Positions 17,279 to 27,228 of a stretch of DNA of 44,005 nucleotides are shown here, in pieces. Each line of letters starts with the position of its first letter. Positions within the stretch are counted from its first letter, which is position 1. The notes beneath the pieces are model-generated. The model was given only the letters and a program-made list of their open reading frames with translations, did no database searches and had not been told where the DNA came from. The stretch covers positions 1 through 44,005 of the forward strand of contig NZ_FQZY01000034.1 in the NCBI RefSeq assembly GCF_900142165.1, in the 5' to 3' direction. The DNA comes from Hespellia stercorisuis DSM 15480. Its GTDB lineage: Bacteria; Bacillota; Clostridia; Lachnospirales; Lachnospiraceae. Made by a program: the position numbers and the translations under genes.

Positions 17279-18142
17279 ATGGAACGAAACGATATCTGCT
17301 GGTGTGGCAGCGGAAAGAAGTATAAAAAATGCCACCTGCCAATCGAGGAAAAGATTCAGGAGCATGCACTGAAAGGCGAGATTGTACCTTCTCGTAAGAT
17401 TTTAAAGACACAGGAGCAGATTGCACTGATTAAAAAGAGTGCCAAAATCAACACCGGTGTTCTCGACTATGTGGCAGAACGCATTCAGGCAGGCGTCAGC
17501 ACCGAGCAGATCAACACCTGGGTCAATGAATACACTTACGGACATGGCGCCATCCCGGCAGACCTGCACTACGAAGGATACCCGAAGAGTGTCTGCACCT
17601 CCATCAACAACGAGATCTGCCACGGCATTCCGAGTGAAGACATCATTTTGCAGGAGGGCGACATTGTCAACGTTGATGTTTCTACTATATTAGATGGCTA
17701 CTTTTCCGACGCATCCCGCATGTTCAAGATTGGAAGGATTTCTGAACGTGCCGAGCGCATCGTCCGCGTCACCGAAGAATGTGTGGAGTTGGGTCTTGCA
17801 CAGGCGAAACCGTGGAACCATCTGGGAGATATCGCAGACGCAATCAACACCCACGCTCAGGAAAATGGTTACTCTGTCGTGGAGGATATCGGTGGTCACG
17901 GAATCGGTCTCGCGTTCCATGAAGATCCTTTTGTCAGCTATGTCACACCAAAGGGCAGCGAGATGCTTCTTGTTCCCGGCATGACGTTCACCATCGAGCC
18001 GATGATCAACGAGGGCAGTCCGGATTTCTTTGTCGACGAGGACAATGACTGGACAGTCTACACCATCGATGACGGGCTGTCTGCACAGATTGAGTATATG
18101 GTTCTGATTACAGAAGACGGTCATGAAGTTTTAACGAAATAA
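17279..18142 (+). CDS. map: methionine aminopeptidase with N-terminal SEC-C zinc motif
   Basis: This 287-residue type I methionine aminopeptidase removes the initiator Met from nascent proteins. The N-terminus carries a SEC-C zinc motif (Cys7, Cys9, Cys18, His19 in CWCGSGKKYKKCH), a known variant thought to contact the ribosome. Catalytic metal ligands are visible in VNVDVS, FSDAS, GGHGIG, TIEPM and QIEYM. The start follows AAAGGAGAGA. It has a long leader with a candidate structured RNA, and a bidirectional terminator separates it from the convergent symporter gene. Confidence 0.95.
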   Translation: MERNDICWCGSGKKYKKCHLPIEEKIQEHALKGEIVPSRKILKTQEQIALIKKSAKINTGVLDYVAERIQAGVSTEQINTWVNEYTYGHGAIPADLHYEGYPKSVCTSINNEICHGIPSEDIILQEGDIVNVDVSTILDGYFSDASRMFKIGRISERAERIVRVTEECVELGLAQAKPWNHLGDIADAINTHAQENGYSVVEDIGGHGIGLAFHEDPFVSYVTPKGSEMLLVPGMTFTIEPMINEGSPDFFVDEDNDWTVYTIDDGLSAQIEYMVLITEDGHEVLTK

Positions 18143-18154
18143 ATGTACAATATC

Positions 18155-18205
18155 AAAGAGAAGAGTTTCTGGACAAACAGCGTCCGGGAACTCTTCTCTT
18201 TATTG
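18155..18205. terminator. bidirectional terminator between map and the symporter gene
   Basis: AAAGAGAAGAGTT (18155-18167) pairs with AACTCTTCTCTTT (18189-18201), with an inner GGAC/GTCC stem. A-rich and T-rich tails on the two sides suit termination of both convergent genes. Confidence 0.85.
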
Positions 18206-18219
18206 ATGACAGGTTAAGC

Positions 18220-19686
18220 TTATTTCCGCTTTCCGTATGCAAACCACAGCACGATCCCGAGAAATGCACACGCAACTCCCATCCACGGCACCAACACACC
18301 GATTCCCTGCGGTGCAAACAGGTCCCAGTATCCCTTCACATAGATCAGGATCACCAGTAACGGCAGCACATACATCATGTATCCGCGAAGGCTCTTGGGG
18401 AGTTGGATTCCACTGCCCGAGTCCGCCTCCTGGATGAAGTTGTCCCATCCCCATCCATTTTTGTGCGTGCAGAACATCAGATATACCAATGACCCGAGCG
18501 GAAGAAGATTGCTGGAAACAATGAAGTCTTCCAGATCCATGATTCCCGTCCCGGCTCCGAGCGGCTGAAATCCGGAGAAGACATTGAAGCCTAGAATACA
18601 CGGCATTGACAGCACAATGATCAGCACCATATTCACTAAAACAGCCTTTTTCCGCGTCCATCCCCAGAGGTCAATCGCAAAGGAAATAATGTTCTCAAAC
18701 ACGGCAATAATCGTCGAGTGTGCCGCAAATGACAGGAATAAGAAGAATAGACTTCCCCAGATTCTGCCACCGGGCATCTCATGAAACACATTGGGCAGTG
18801 TGATAAAAATCAGCGACGGCCCCGCCCCCGGCTCCACGCCAAATGCGAAGCAGGCCGGTATCACGATCAGACCTGCCATCAGCGCCACAAAGGTATCCAG
18901 CAGCGTGATGCTCAGTGCCTCCCCGGTGAGAGACCTGTCTTTATCCAGGTAGCTGCCGAAAATCGCCATGGAACCGATGCCGATGCTCAGCGTGAAAAAT
19001 GCCTGAGACATGGCACCGAAGACAACATTTCCGATTCCGATTTCTTTCATGGCAGCAAAATCAGGAACCAGATAGAACCGAATCCCCTCTTTTGCCCCCT
19101 GCAGGGTAACGGAATTGACTGCAAGCACCACGATCAATGCGAGCAGGCAGATCATCATGATCTTCGTGATTTTTTCCACACCCTTCTGCACGCCCAGCGA
19201 GCAGATCCCAAAGGACAGGACAACCGCAATCATCATCCACACGGTAAGGGTTCCGGGCGATGCCAGCATCTGGCTGAACTTGTCCGCCACCATGTCGGCC
19301 GTCAGACCGTTGGCACTAAATTCCCCCCGGACAGTGCGGAAACAATAATAGAGCATCCAGCCTCCGACCATCGTATAAAACATCATCAGTGCATAATTTC
19401 CAATCATTCCGAAATATCCGAAATCATGCCATCTTCTCCCCTTCGGCTCCAGCTCCTTAAAGGATGTCGCAACGCTCTTCTGGCTTCCGCGGCCCACACT
19501 AAATTCACACACCATGATCGGCAGCCCCATAATCACCAGGAACAGCAGGTAGATCAGGATAAATGCCGCTCCGCCGTACTTTCCTGCCATGTATGGGAAC
19601 TTCCACACATTTCCCAGCCCCACCGCGCATCCTGCGGATACCAGGATGAATCCAAGTCTGGATCCAAATTTTTCTCTGTTCTGCAT
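18220..19686 (-). CDS. sodium-dependent neurotransmitter:sodium symporter family transporter
   Basis: This 488-residue membrane protein is of the NSS/SNF family (LeuT fold, about 11-12 helices), taking up an amino acid or related solute with sodium. The signature SAGCAVGLGNVWKFPYM with GGAAF lies in helix 1 near residues 17-42, and GIGSMAIFGSYL and an SLGV-type segment are also seen. The substrate is unknown. The start has GAGGAAGGAA at suitable spacing. The leader between this gene and the upstream amidase is made almost wholly of 13-base tandem units. It ends at a bidirectional terminator. Confidence 0.93.
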   Translation of the reverse strand: MQNREKFGSRLGFILVSAGCAVGLGNVWKFPYMAGKYGGAAFILIYLLFLVIMGLPIMVCEFSVGRGSQKSVATSFKELEPKGRRWHDFGYFGMIGNYALMMFYTMVGGWMLYYCFRTVRGEFSANGLTADMVADKFSQMLASPGTLTVWMMIAVVLSFGICSLGVQKGVEKITKIMMICLLALIVVLAVNSVTLQGAKEGIRFYLVPDFAAMKEIGIGNVVFGAMSQAFFTLSIGIGSMAIFGSYLDKDRSLTGEALSITLLDTFVALMAGLIVIPACFAFGVEPGAGPSLIFITLPNVFHEMPGGRIWGSLFFLFLSFAAHSTIIAVFENIISFAIDLWGWTRKKAVLVNMVLIIVLSMPCILGFNVFSGFQPLGAGTGIMDLEDFIVSSNLLPLGSLVYLMFCTHKNGWGWDNFIQEADSGSGIQLPKSLRGYMMYVLPLLVILIYVKGYWDLFAPQGIGVLVPWMGVACAFLGIVLWFAYGKRK

Positions 19687-19717
19687 CTTGTTAATTCCTT
19701 CCTCATTGTTTTATATC

Positions 19718-19821
19718 AATCTTACTTCTCGATCATATTTCACAGTCTCACTCCACAATCTTACTTCATGATCTTGCTCCACGTTCTTACTTCTCGATCA
19801 TACTTCACGTTTTTTCTTCAC
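19718..19821. repeat. eight tandem 13-base units
   Basis: The sequence divides without gaps into eight 13-base units with plus-strand consensus GATCTTACTTCAC. Units start at 19718, 19731, 19744, 19757, 19770, 19783, 19796 and 19809. The array ends five bases before the amidase stop codon and extends to near the symporter ribosome site, so it lies in the symporter mRNA leader. Units are diverged, which argues for an old array or selection on part of the unit. Confidence 0.85.
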
Positions 19822-19825
19822 CGTT

Positions 19826-20767
19826 TTACTGCCCGTAATAAGCATTGATTCCGTCCACAATTCCCTGCACCATGGCATTCTGAAACGCGTCATCCGCCAT
19901 CTGCATGTCATCGGATTCGTTGGTCATAAATCCCATCTCCAGGATCATAACCGGAATGCTGCTCCAGTTGTTTCCCGTCATCGTATCATTGCACTGCACA
20001 CCCAGATTCCCGAAGCCGGTTGCACCACAGTATGCGTCCAGCACACACTGAGCAAGCCGGTTGCTGGGCTCGTATAAATTGCCATTGTAGGCATTTTCTG
20101 CAGACGGGATCAGTGCCAGTGCCCCGGATGCATCTCCGTTCTCACTCCCGTTTGCATGAATCCGAATATAGATATCCGCGCCGGAATCATTGGCGATGGC
20201 CGCCCGTTCAATACAGCTCAGCTTCAGATCGTTCGTATCCCTCGTCAGCACCACCTGATATCCAAGCGCCTCCAGTGCGGTCCGCAGCTTTAATGACACA
20301 TCCAGATTCAGCTGATACTCCGGCAGTCCTGTATAGCTCCCGCTCGTTCCAGACGTGTCCTTCGCTTTCATCTCATCCGATCCCGGGCCATTCGGCTCGG
20401 TATCATAAGGATCCACGCTCTGGGACATATGCCCCGGATCGATAGCAACGATTTTTCCGGTTCCCGGTTTCGCTGCCGCCTGCGCCGCGGCTTCCTCCTC
20501 GGCTTTCTTCCGGGCGGCCTCTTCCTCGGCTTTCTTCTGCGCCTCTTCCTCCGCCTTTTTCTGCGCCTCAGCTTCTTTCTCAGCTTTTTCTTCTTTTTCC
20601 GCCTTCACCTTTGCTGCCGCCTCTTTTTTTACAGCGGCCTGCTCTTCACTCTTTTTTTCTGCCTCCGCTCTGACCTGTTGGTTCTGATAAACCAGATACC
20701 CGCCGCCCAGTGCCAGGGCTGCAATCACACAGCATCCTGCAAGAATCATTTTTTTCTTCTTATTCAA
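19826..20767 (-). CDS. membrane-anchored N-acetylmuramoyl-L-alanine amidase (Amidase_3)
   Basis: This 313-residue cell-wall hydrolase cleaves the bond between muramic acid and L-alanine. It has an N-terminal membrane anchor (about residues 7-27) and a Lys/Glu/Ala-rich, probably helical linker at about 32-95. The catalytic domain has zinc-site motifs AIDPGHMS, RIHANGS and ILEMGFMTN with the catalytic Glu. The start is probably TTG, with AGGGAG upstream. It follows the GH2 gene by only 25 bases and precedes the repeat-filled symporter leader, all co-directional. Confidence 0.9.
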   Translation of the reverse strand: MNKKKKMILAGCCVIAALALGGGYLVYQNQQVRAEAEKKSEEQAAVKKEAAAKVKAEKEEKAEKEAEAQKKAEEEAQKKAEEEAARKKAEEEAAAQAAAKPGTGKIVAIDPGHMSQSVDPYDTEPNGPGSDEMKAKDTSGTSGSYTGLPEYQLNLDVSLKLRTALEALGYQVVLTRDTNDLKLSCIERAAIANDSGADIYIRIHANGSENGDASGALALIPSAENAYNGNLYEPSNRLAQCVLDAYCGATGFGNLGVQCNDTMTGNNWSSIPVMILEMGFMTNESDDMQMADDAFQNAMVQGIVDGINAYYGQ

Positions 20768-20792
20768 TGTCTCCCTCTGTCCTTCTCATTTT

Positions 20793-22646
20793 CTATTTGA
20801 TTTCCGGTTTCTTTATCTTTTGTACCTCCCGGTCATAAGTGAAGATTCCGTTAACTTCCTCCTCCACATCCGACACCTGCGTGTACACCGTGGCACACAA
20901 TCCCCCCGGAATCTCGCTCTCTGCCTCCTGCTGCCGTTTCCGGTACTCCGCATTCAGAGAATCCATATCTTTAAATGTACCATAACCATACAGCTTTTCA
21001 CAAGCACTATGTCCCTTCACACGCAAAGAATATCCGCCAAATTCCGACAGCACGGTCGCTCGCTCCTTTTCCGGGAGCAGATTCAGTTCAAAAAAGTAGT
21101 TGTGAATGCTCTGCATATCACCGCCGCCCTGGTCGAACCATCCGCTCGCCTGATCGATCAGCCGGGTCTGGTCAAGTTCCCGCACGATATCCGTCATGTC
21201 TGCAGTCTGAAACTGTCCCCATCCTTCGTTGAAAATCACCCATGTACATATACTTGGATGTGAATATAGCAACTCAATCGTTTCTTTCATTTCTTTCACA
21301 AATTCCAGACGCCCCTCTTTGTCCCGTCGGGAGAGCAGTCGTGTATAGCCGTCCTTCCGGCTCTTTCCCATTCTGGTCAAAAATGTTGCCAGATAAGTGA
21401 CGTACCAGAATTTGTAGGCAGTTCCTCCATTTACCATATCCTGCCACACGATCATCCCCAGCCGGTCACAGTGATAGTACCACCGCTCCGACTCGATCTT
21501 GAGATGTTTTCGCATCATATTAAACCCCATCTTCTTCATTTCCATGATATCGAAGATCAGAGCCTCATCGCTTGGCGCGGTATAAAGTCCGTCCGGCCAG
21601 TAGCCCTGATCCAGCACTCCCCGCTGAAAACAGGGCTGATGGTTCAGACAGAGCCGCGGAGTATCCTGCTCGTCCTTCTCCAGCGTGAAGCAGCGCATGG
21701 CAAAGTAGCTCTCCACATGATCCCCGCCCATCTCCACGGAGAACGAATACAGATAAGGGGTCTCCGGCGTCCACGATTTCATCTGCGGAATCGAGATCTC
21801 GATCGCCGTGTTCGCCAGACCGTCCGCACATGCGATACATTGGCGTTTGTCTGCGTCAGCCTCTCCCGCCGCTTCTGACCGCACAGCATCCTCCGCCACT
21901 TCTGACAGCTCGGCATCATCTGCCGCATCTGACAGCACTGTATCACCCATCGCTTCTGACCGCACAGCATCCTCCGCCACTTCCGCCTCGGATACCTCGA
22001 TCCGCACCGGACATTCAATCTCTGCGCGCACTTCAATCCGAATCTTCTCTTCATCATACAGCGGCGTGCAGACCAGCTTCTCCACGTAATTATCCGGCAC
22101 ATATTCCATCCAGACCGTCTGCCAGATCCCGCTCTGGGCCATGTAGAACATACCGCCCCGCTTCAGGCTCTGCTTGCCCCGCGCATGCCAGGAGGTGTCA
22201 CTCACGTCCTTGACCTGAAGCATGAGCACATTATCTCCCGCCATCAGATAATCCGTGATATCAACAGTAAAAGGCAGATATCCCCCTGTATGCCGTCCTG
22301 CTTTCTTACGGTTCACATAGACCTGACATGCCTGATCCACCGCGCCGAAATGCAAAAGCGCCCTCCGCCCTACCAGTTCCTTCTTCACCGGAAATGTGCG
22401 GAAGTACCAGAGATATTCATCCGGCTGCAGCTGTCTTTTCACGCCGGACAACGCCGTTTCCGGAGAAAATGGCACCAGAATCTCACCATCATATTTGAGG
22501 GGAATCCCGGAATCTTTTTGAAATGCGTATTTCCAATATCCGTTCAGATTCACAAAACTGTCCCGGACCAGCATCGGTCTCGGATATTCCTCCAACACGT
22601 GATCCCCATCCAATTCTCTTCCCCATTTTGTATATAGCTGCTGCAT
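20793..22646 (-). CDS. glycoside hydrolase family 2 protein
   Basis: This 617-residue protein without a signal peptide has the GH2 order: a galactose-binding-like domain (GYWKYAF, then LHFGAVDQACQVYVN at about 100), an immunoglobulin-like domain, then a TIM barrel. The acid/base Glu474 lies in FNEGWGQ and the nucleophile Glu535 in SEFGG. It could be a beta-galactosidase, glucuronidase or mannosidase; the substrate is not evident. Residues about 219-262 are an Ala/Glu/Asp/Ser-rich insertion encoded partly by an exact 32-base direct repeat (21870-21901 and 21951-21982). It sits after the GH13 gene, with a hairpin in the gap, and has AAAGGGAGG before its ATG. Confidence 0.9.
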   Translation of the reverse strand: MQQLYTKWGRELDGDHVLEEYPRPMLVRDSFVNLNGYWKYAFQKDSGIPLKYDGEILVPFSPETALSGVKRQLQPDEYLWYFRTFPVKKELVGRRALLHFGAVDQACQVYVNRKKAGRHTGGYLPFTVDITDYLMAGDNVLMLQVKDVSDTSWHARGKQSLKRGGMFYMAQSGIWQTVWMEYVPDNYVEKLVCTPLYDEEKIRIEVRAEIECPVRIEVSEAEVAEDAVRSEAMGDTVLSDAADDAELSEVAEDAVRSEAAGEADADKRQCIACADGLANTAIEISIPQMKSWTPETPYLYSFSVEMGGDHVESYFAMRCFTLEKDEQDTPRLCLNHQPCFQRGVLDQGYWPDGLYTAPSDEALIFDIMEMKKMGFNMMRKHLKIESERWYYHCDRLGMIVWQDMVNGGTAYKFWYVTYLATFLTRMGKSRKDGYTRLLSRRDKEGRLEFVKEMKETIELLYSHPSICTWVIFNEGWGQFQTADMTDIVRELDQTRLIDQASGWFDQGGGDMQSIHNYFFELNLLPEKERATVLSEFGGYSLRVKGHSACEKLYGYGTFKDMDSLNAEYRKRQQEAESEIPGGLCATVYTQVSDVEEEVNGIFTYDREVQKIKKPEIK

Positions 22647-22672
22647 AATCTGCCTCCCTTTGTAAGCATAAC

Positions 22673-22708
22673 GGGAGACACTCCCACCGACCGGCAGAAT
22701 TGTCTCCC
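22673..22708. other. hairpin in the GH13-GH2 gap
   Basis: GGGAGACA (22673-22680) and TGTCTCCC (22701-22708) are perfectly complementary and lie about 27 bases before the GH2 start. No T-run follows on the minus strand. It may influence translation or mRNA stability of the GH2 gene. Confidence 0.55.
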
Positions 22709-22806
22709 TCTTTTCTGTTCTTTTTTATCTGTAATGTCTTCATTCGCTGCTATGCATACTCTATTTGCTGTGCATCTGCATTCACTAAGTGTACCCTATT
22801 CTCCGG

Positions 22807-24838
22807 CTACTTCCTGCTCTTCAGGATCACCGCAGAATGCCGCCCCAGATTGAGCACAACCTCACCATTCTCGACGATATACTCATCCGGTTCCACCGAA
22901 TACCCTTGCTCATACGTCAACAGCAGCCGGCGCATACGACCGGTCATCGGTACCTCGGCAAGCCATACCGGCACCGTGATCTCCCGCACTTCCTTGCTGT
23001 TGTTCAGAATGACAACAATCTGCTCATCCCCCTGAAATCTTCCGTAAGCCAGCACGTTATCACTCCATGTAAGCATGCGCAGAGAGCCGTTACGGAACAC
23101 CTTATGTTCTTTATGGATCGCAATGATATCCTTGTGGAAATCAAGAAGTTCCCTGTCTTCATTCCCCCATGGGTAGGTTCTCCGGTTGTCCGGATCCGTG
23201 AATCCGCACAGCCCGACCTCATCGCCATAGTAGATGGTCGGCGCACCGACCCAGGTCATCTGCATCGTCACCGCCACACGCATGACCGCTTTGTTCACGC
23301 CCTCCTCGGCAGCCTTCGTCCCCAGATTTTCCACACGCCCTGCAATATGGTTTGTTCTTGTCAGGAACCGGGAATGATCATGGTTGGACAGCTCGTTCAT
23401 CGCCACCTGAAGAGACGGTGTCAGCATACTCGCCATAAAATGGTTCATGCTGTTCACAAAGTTGTTTGCATTGCCCCAAAGATCAACACGGCGCTCGTCG
23501 CTGTGCTTCTCCATTCCGGTCAGGAACCAGGTGAGCGGCTCCATGAACGCGTCATAGTTCATGACACTGTCCCACTCATCTCCGCGCAGCCAGTCCTTCG
23601 GATCACCGTAATGCTCCGCGAGAATCAGCGCATTGGGGTTCGCCTCCTTTACCGCCTGACGGAAATTCTGCCAGAACATGTGATTGTATTCATTACTGTA
23701 ACCGAGATCCGCGGCCACATCCAGTCTCCATCCGTCCACATTGTACGGCGGTGAGACCCATTTTCTGCCGATGTCCAGAATGTACTGCTCCAGCTTCGTT
23801 GAATCCTCATAATTCAGCTTCGGAAGTGTATCGTGTCCCCACCATCCGTCATAGCGATAATTGTACGGCCAGTTCTCCGCCTTCTCATCCGAGAAATGAA
23901 AGAACGTGTGATACGGGCTGTCCTGTGAGACATAAGCCCCCTTTTCATAAGCCTCCTGCTGGTCGTAAATACGCTCTCTGTCCATCCATTTGTTAAAGGA
24001 TCCGCAGTGGTTGAACACGCCGTCCAGTATCACCTTCATCCCACGCTTGTGCAGCTCCTCAACCAGCTCCGCAAACAGCGCGTTGCTCGCCTCAAGATTT
24101 GCAATGTCACCGGTACGGCTCTGGTACTTCGTGGCGCGGGTGTTGTCCGTCACGCCCTCGGGCAGAACCTCCCCGCCATCATGAACAATCTTCCCGTAAT
24201 GCGGGTCGATGTAATCATAGTCCTGAATATCGTATTTGTGGTTGGACGGTGAGACAAAGAGGGGATTAAAGTAGATGACCTCCACCCCAAGCTCCTGCAG
24301 ATAGTCCAGTTTCTCAAATACTCCCGCCAGATCCCCGCCATAGAAATTCCGGATATCCGGATTGGACGGCGGACGGTCCCAGTCACGAATCTTTCTGCTC
24401 GGTTCCCCAATATAAATGTACTCCCGATCCTCCACGTCATTGGTCTTGTCCCCGTTGCGAAACCGATCCACAAAAATCTGGTACATCACCGCACCCTTGG
24501 CCCAGTCCGGCGTGGAAAATCCCGGCATGATCTCAAAATTATAACACTCCACCGGCGCATCGGCTGCACCGCACTTATGGTAATAACAGACCTCGTCGCC
24601 TGCCTTAATCTCAAAACAGTACGAAAATACCTGTGTGTCGAGCATTACCAGATAAGCGTAATAGTCAAAATTCTCTCTGGTCTCCGCTTTTTTCATCAGA
24701 TATCGTTCCCGCCCTGCCACGAGATACACTTCTTCTACGTCATTTTTTTCCGTTCGGAAATATATCGTCACCGATGCATTCGGATACGGATCCGGCGGAA
24801 CAACATAATTCACTGTCCCGTCGGAAAATAAAGCCTCT

Positions 24839-24846
<8 letters not shown>
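22807..24846 (-). CDS. glycoside hydrolase family 13 (neopullulanase/maltogenic amylase type)
   Basis: This 679-residue intracellular alpha-glucanase-like enzyme has an N-terminal beta domain like those of neopullulanase/cyclomaltodextrinase, then the barrel. Catalytic residues are Asp376 in GWRLDVA, Glu411 in ILAEHYGD and Asp490 in NHDHSR. VFNHCGSF and IYYGDE are also present. It probably splits maltodextrins. The start ATG at 24846 has GAGGGG upstream and overlaps the ftsH stop by 8 bases (ATGAATAG), so translation is likely coupled to ftsH. Such coupling of a carbohydrate enzyme with a protease gene is odd. Confidence 0.92.
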
Positions 24847-26671
<1,825 letters not shown>

Positions 26672-26700
26672 CTTCTCGGTTCTCCTTCCAAACTTCTCTT

Positions 26701-27228
26701 TTACTCTATCCCCTCTACCACACCGATAAAAGGTAAATTTCTATACTTCTGTGCGTAGTCGAGTCCATATCCCACAACAAATTCGTCCGGAATACTGAAT
26801 CCGACGTAGTCTACCTTCACATCTCTCACTCTGCGGTCCGGTTTATCGAGCAGAGTACAGAGCTTCATGCTGTTCGGATTTCTCTTCTCAAGAATCTCCA
26901 ACAGGTAGGACAATGTCCTCCCTGAATCGATGATATCCTCCACAACGAGCACATCCTTGCCCTCCAGCGTCTGATCCAGATCTTTCGCGATGCGGATGAC
27001 TCCGCTGGATGCGGTTGCGTCCCCATAGCTGCTGACGCTCATGAAGTCCATCGTGACCGGAACCTCAATCCGCTTGGCCAGTTCGCACATAAAAAAAACG
27101 CCGCCCTTGAGCACGCAGATCAGATGCACCTGCTTTCCTGCATACGCCTCGCTGATCTGTTTTCCCAACTCCCTGACTCTCTTGTCTACCTCATCTTCCG
27201 GTACCAATACCCTAATTGTCTCTGCCAT
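26701..27228 (-). CDS. hpt: hypoxanthine phosphoribosyltransferase
   Basis: This 175-residue purine salvage enzyme joins hypoxanthine or guanine to PRPP. Seen are CVLKGGVFFMCELA, the PRPP motif VVEDIIDSGRTL and the purine-site VKVDYVGFSIPDEFVVGYGLDY. The start at 27228 follows GGAGGAAATTGGT and overlaps the tilS end by 17 bases. A start eight codons earlier lacks a ribosome site. The tilS-hpt-ftsH order is the standard Firmicute arrangement. Confidence 0.96.
   Translation of the reverse strand: MAETIRVLVPEDEVDKRVRELGKQISEAYAGKQVHLICVLKGGVFFMCELAKRIEVPVTMDFMSVSSYGDATASSGVIRIAKDLDQTLEGKDVLVVEDIIDSGRTLSYLLEILEKRNPNSMKLCTLLDKPDRRVRDVKVDYVGFSIPDEFVVGYGLDYAQKYRNLPFIGVVEGIE

Noticed and set aside
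19718-19821. CRISPR-like array
   Set aside because: Units are 13 bases, contiguous and without spacers, and no cas genes are present.
18781-19848. Plus-strand frame of 355 codons opposite the symporter gene
   Set aside because: It is antisense to a clear membrane transporter gene. Its His/Arg/Gln-rich composition is typical of a reverse-strand shadow.
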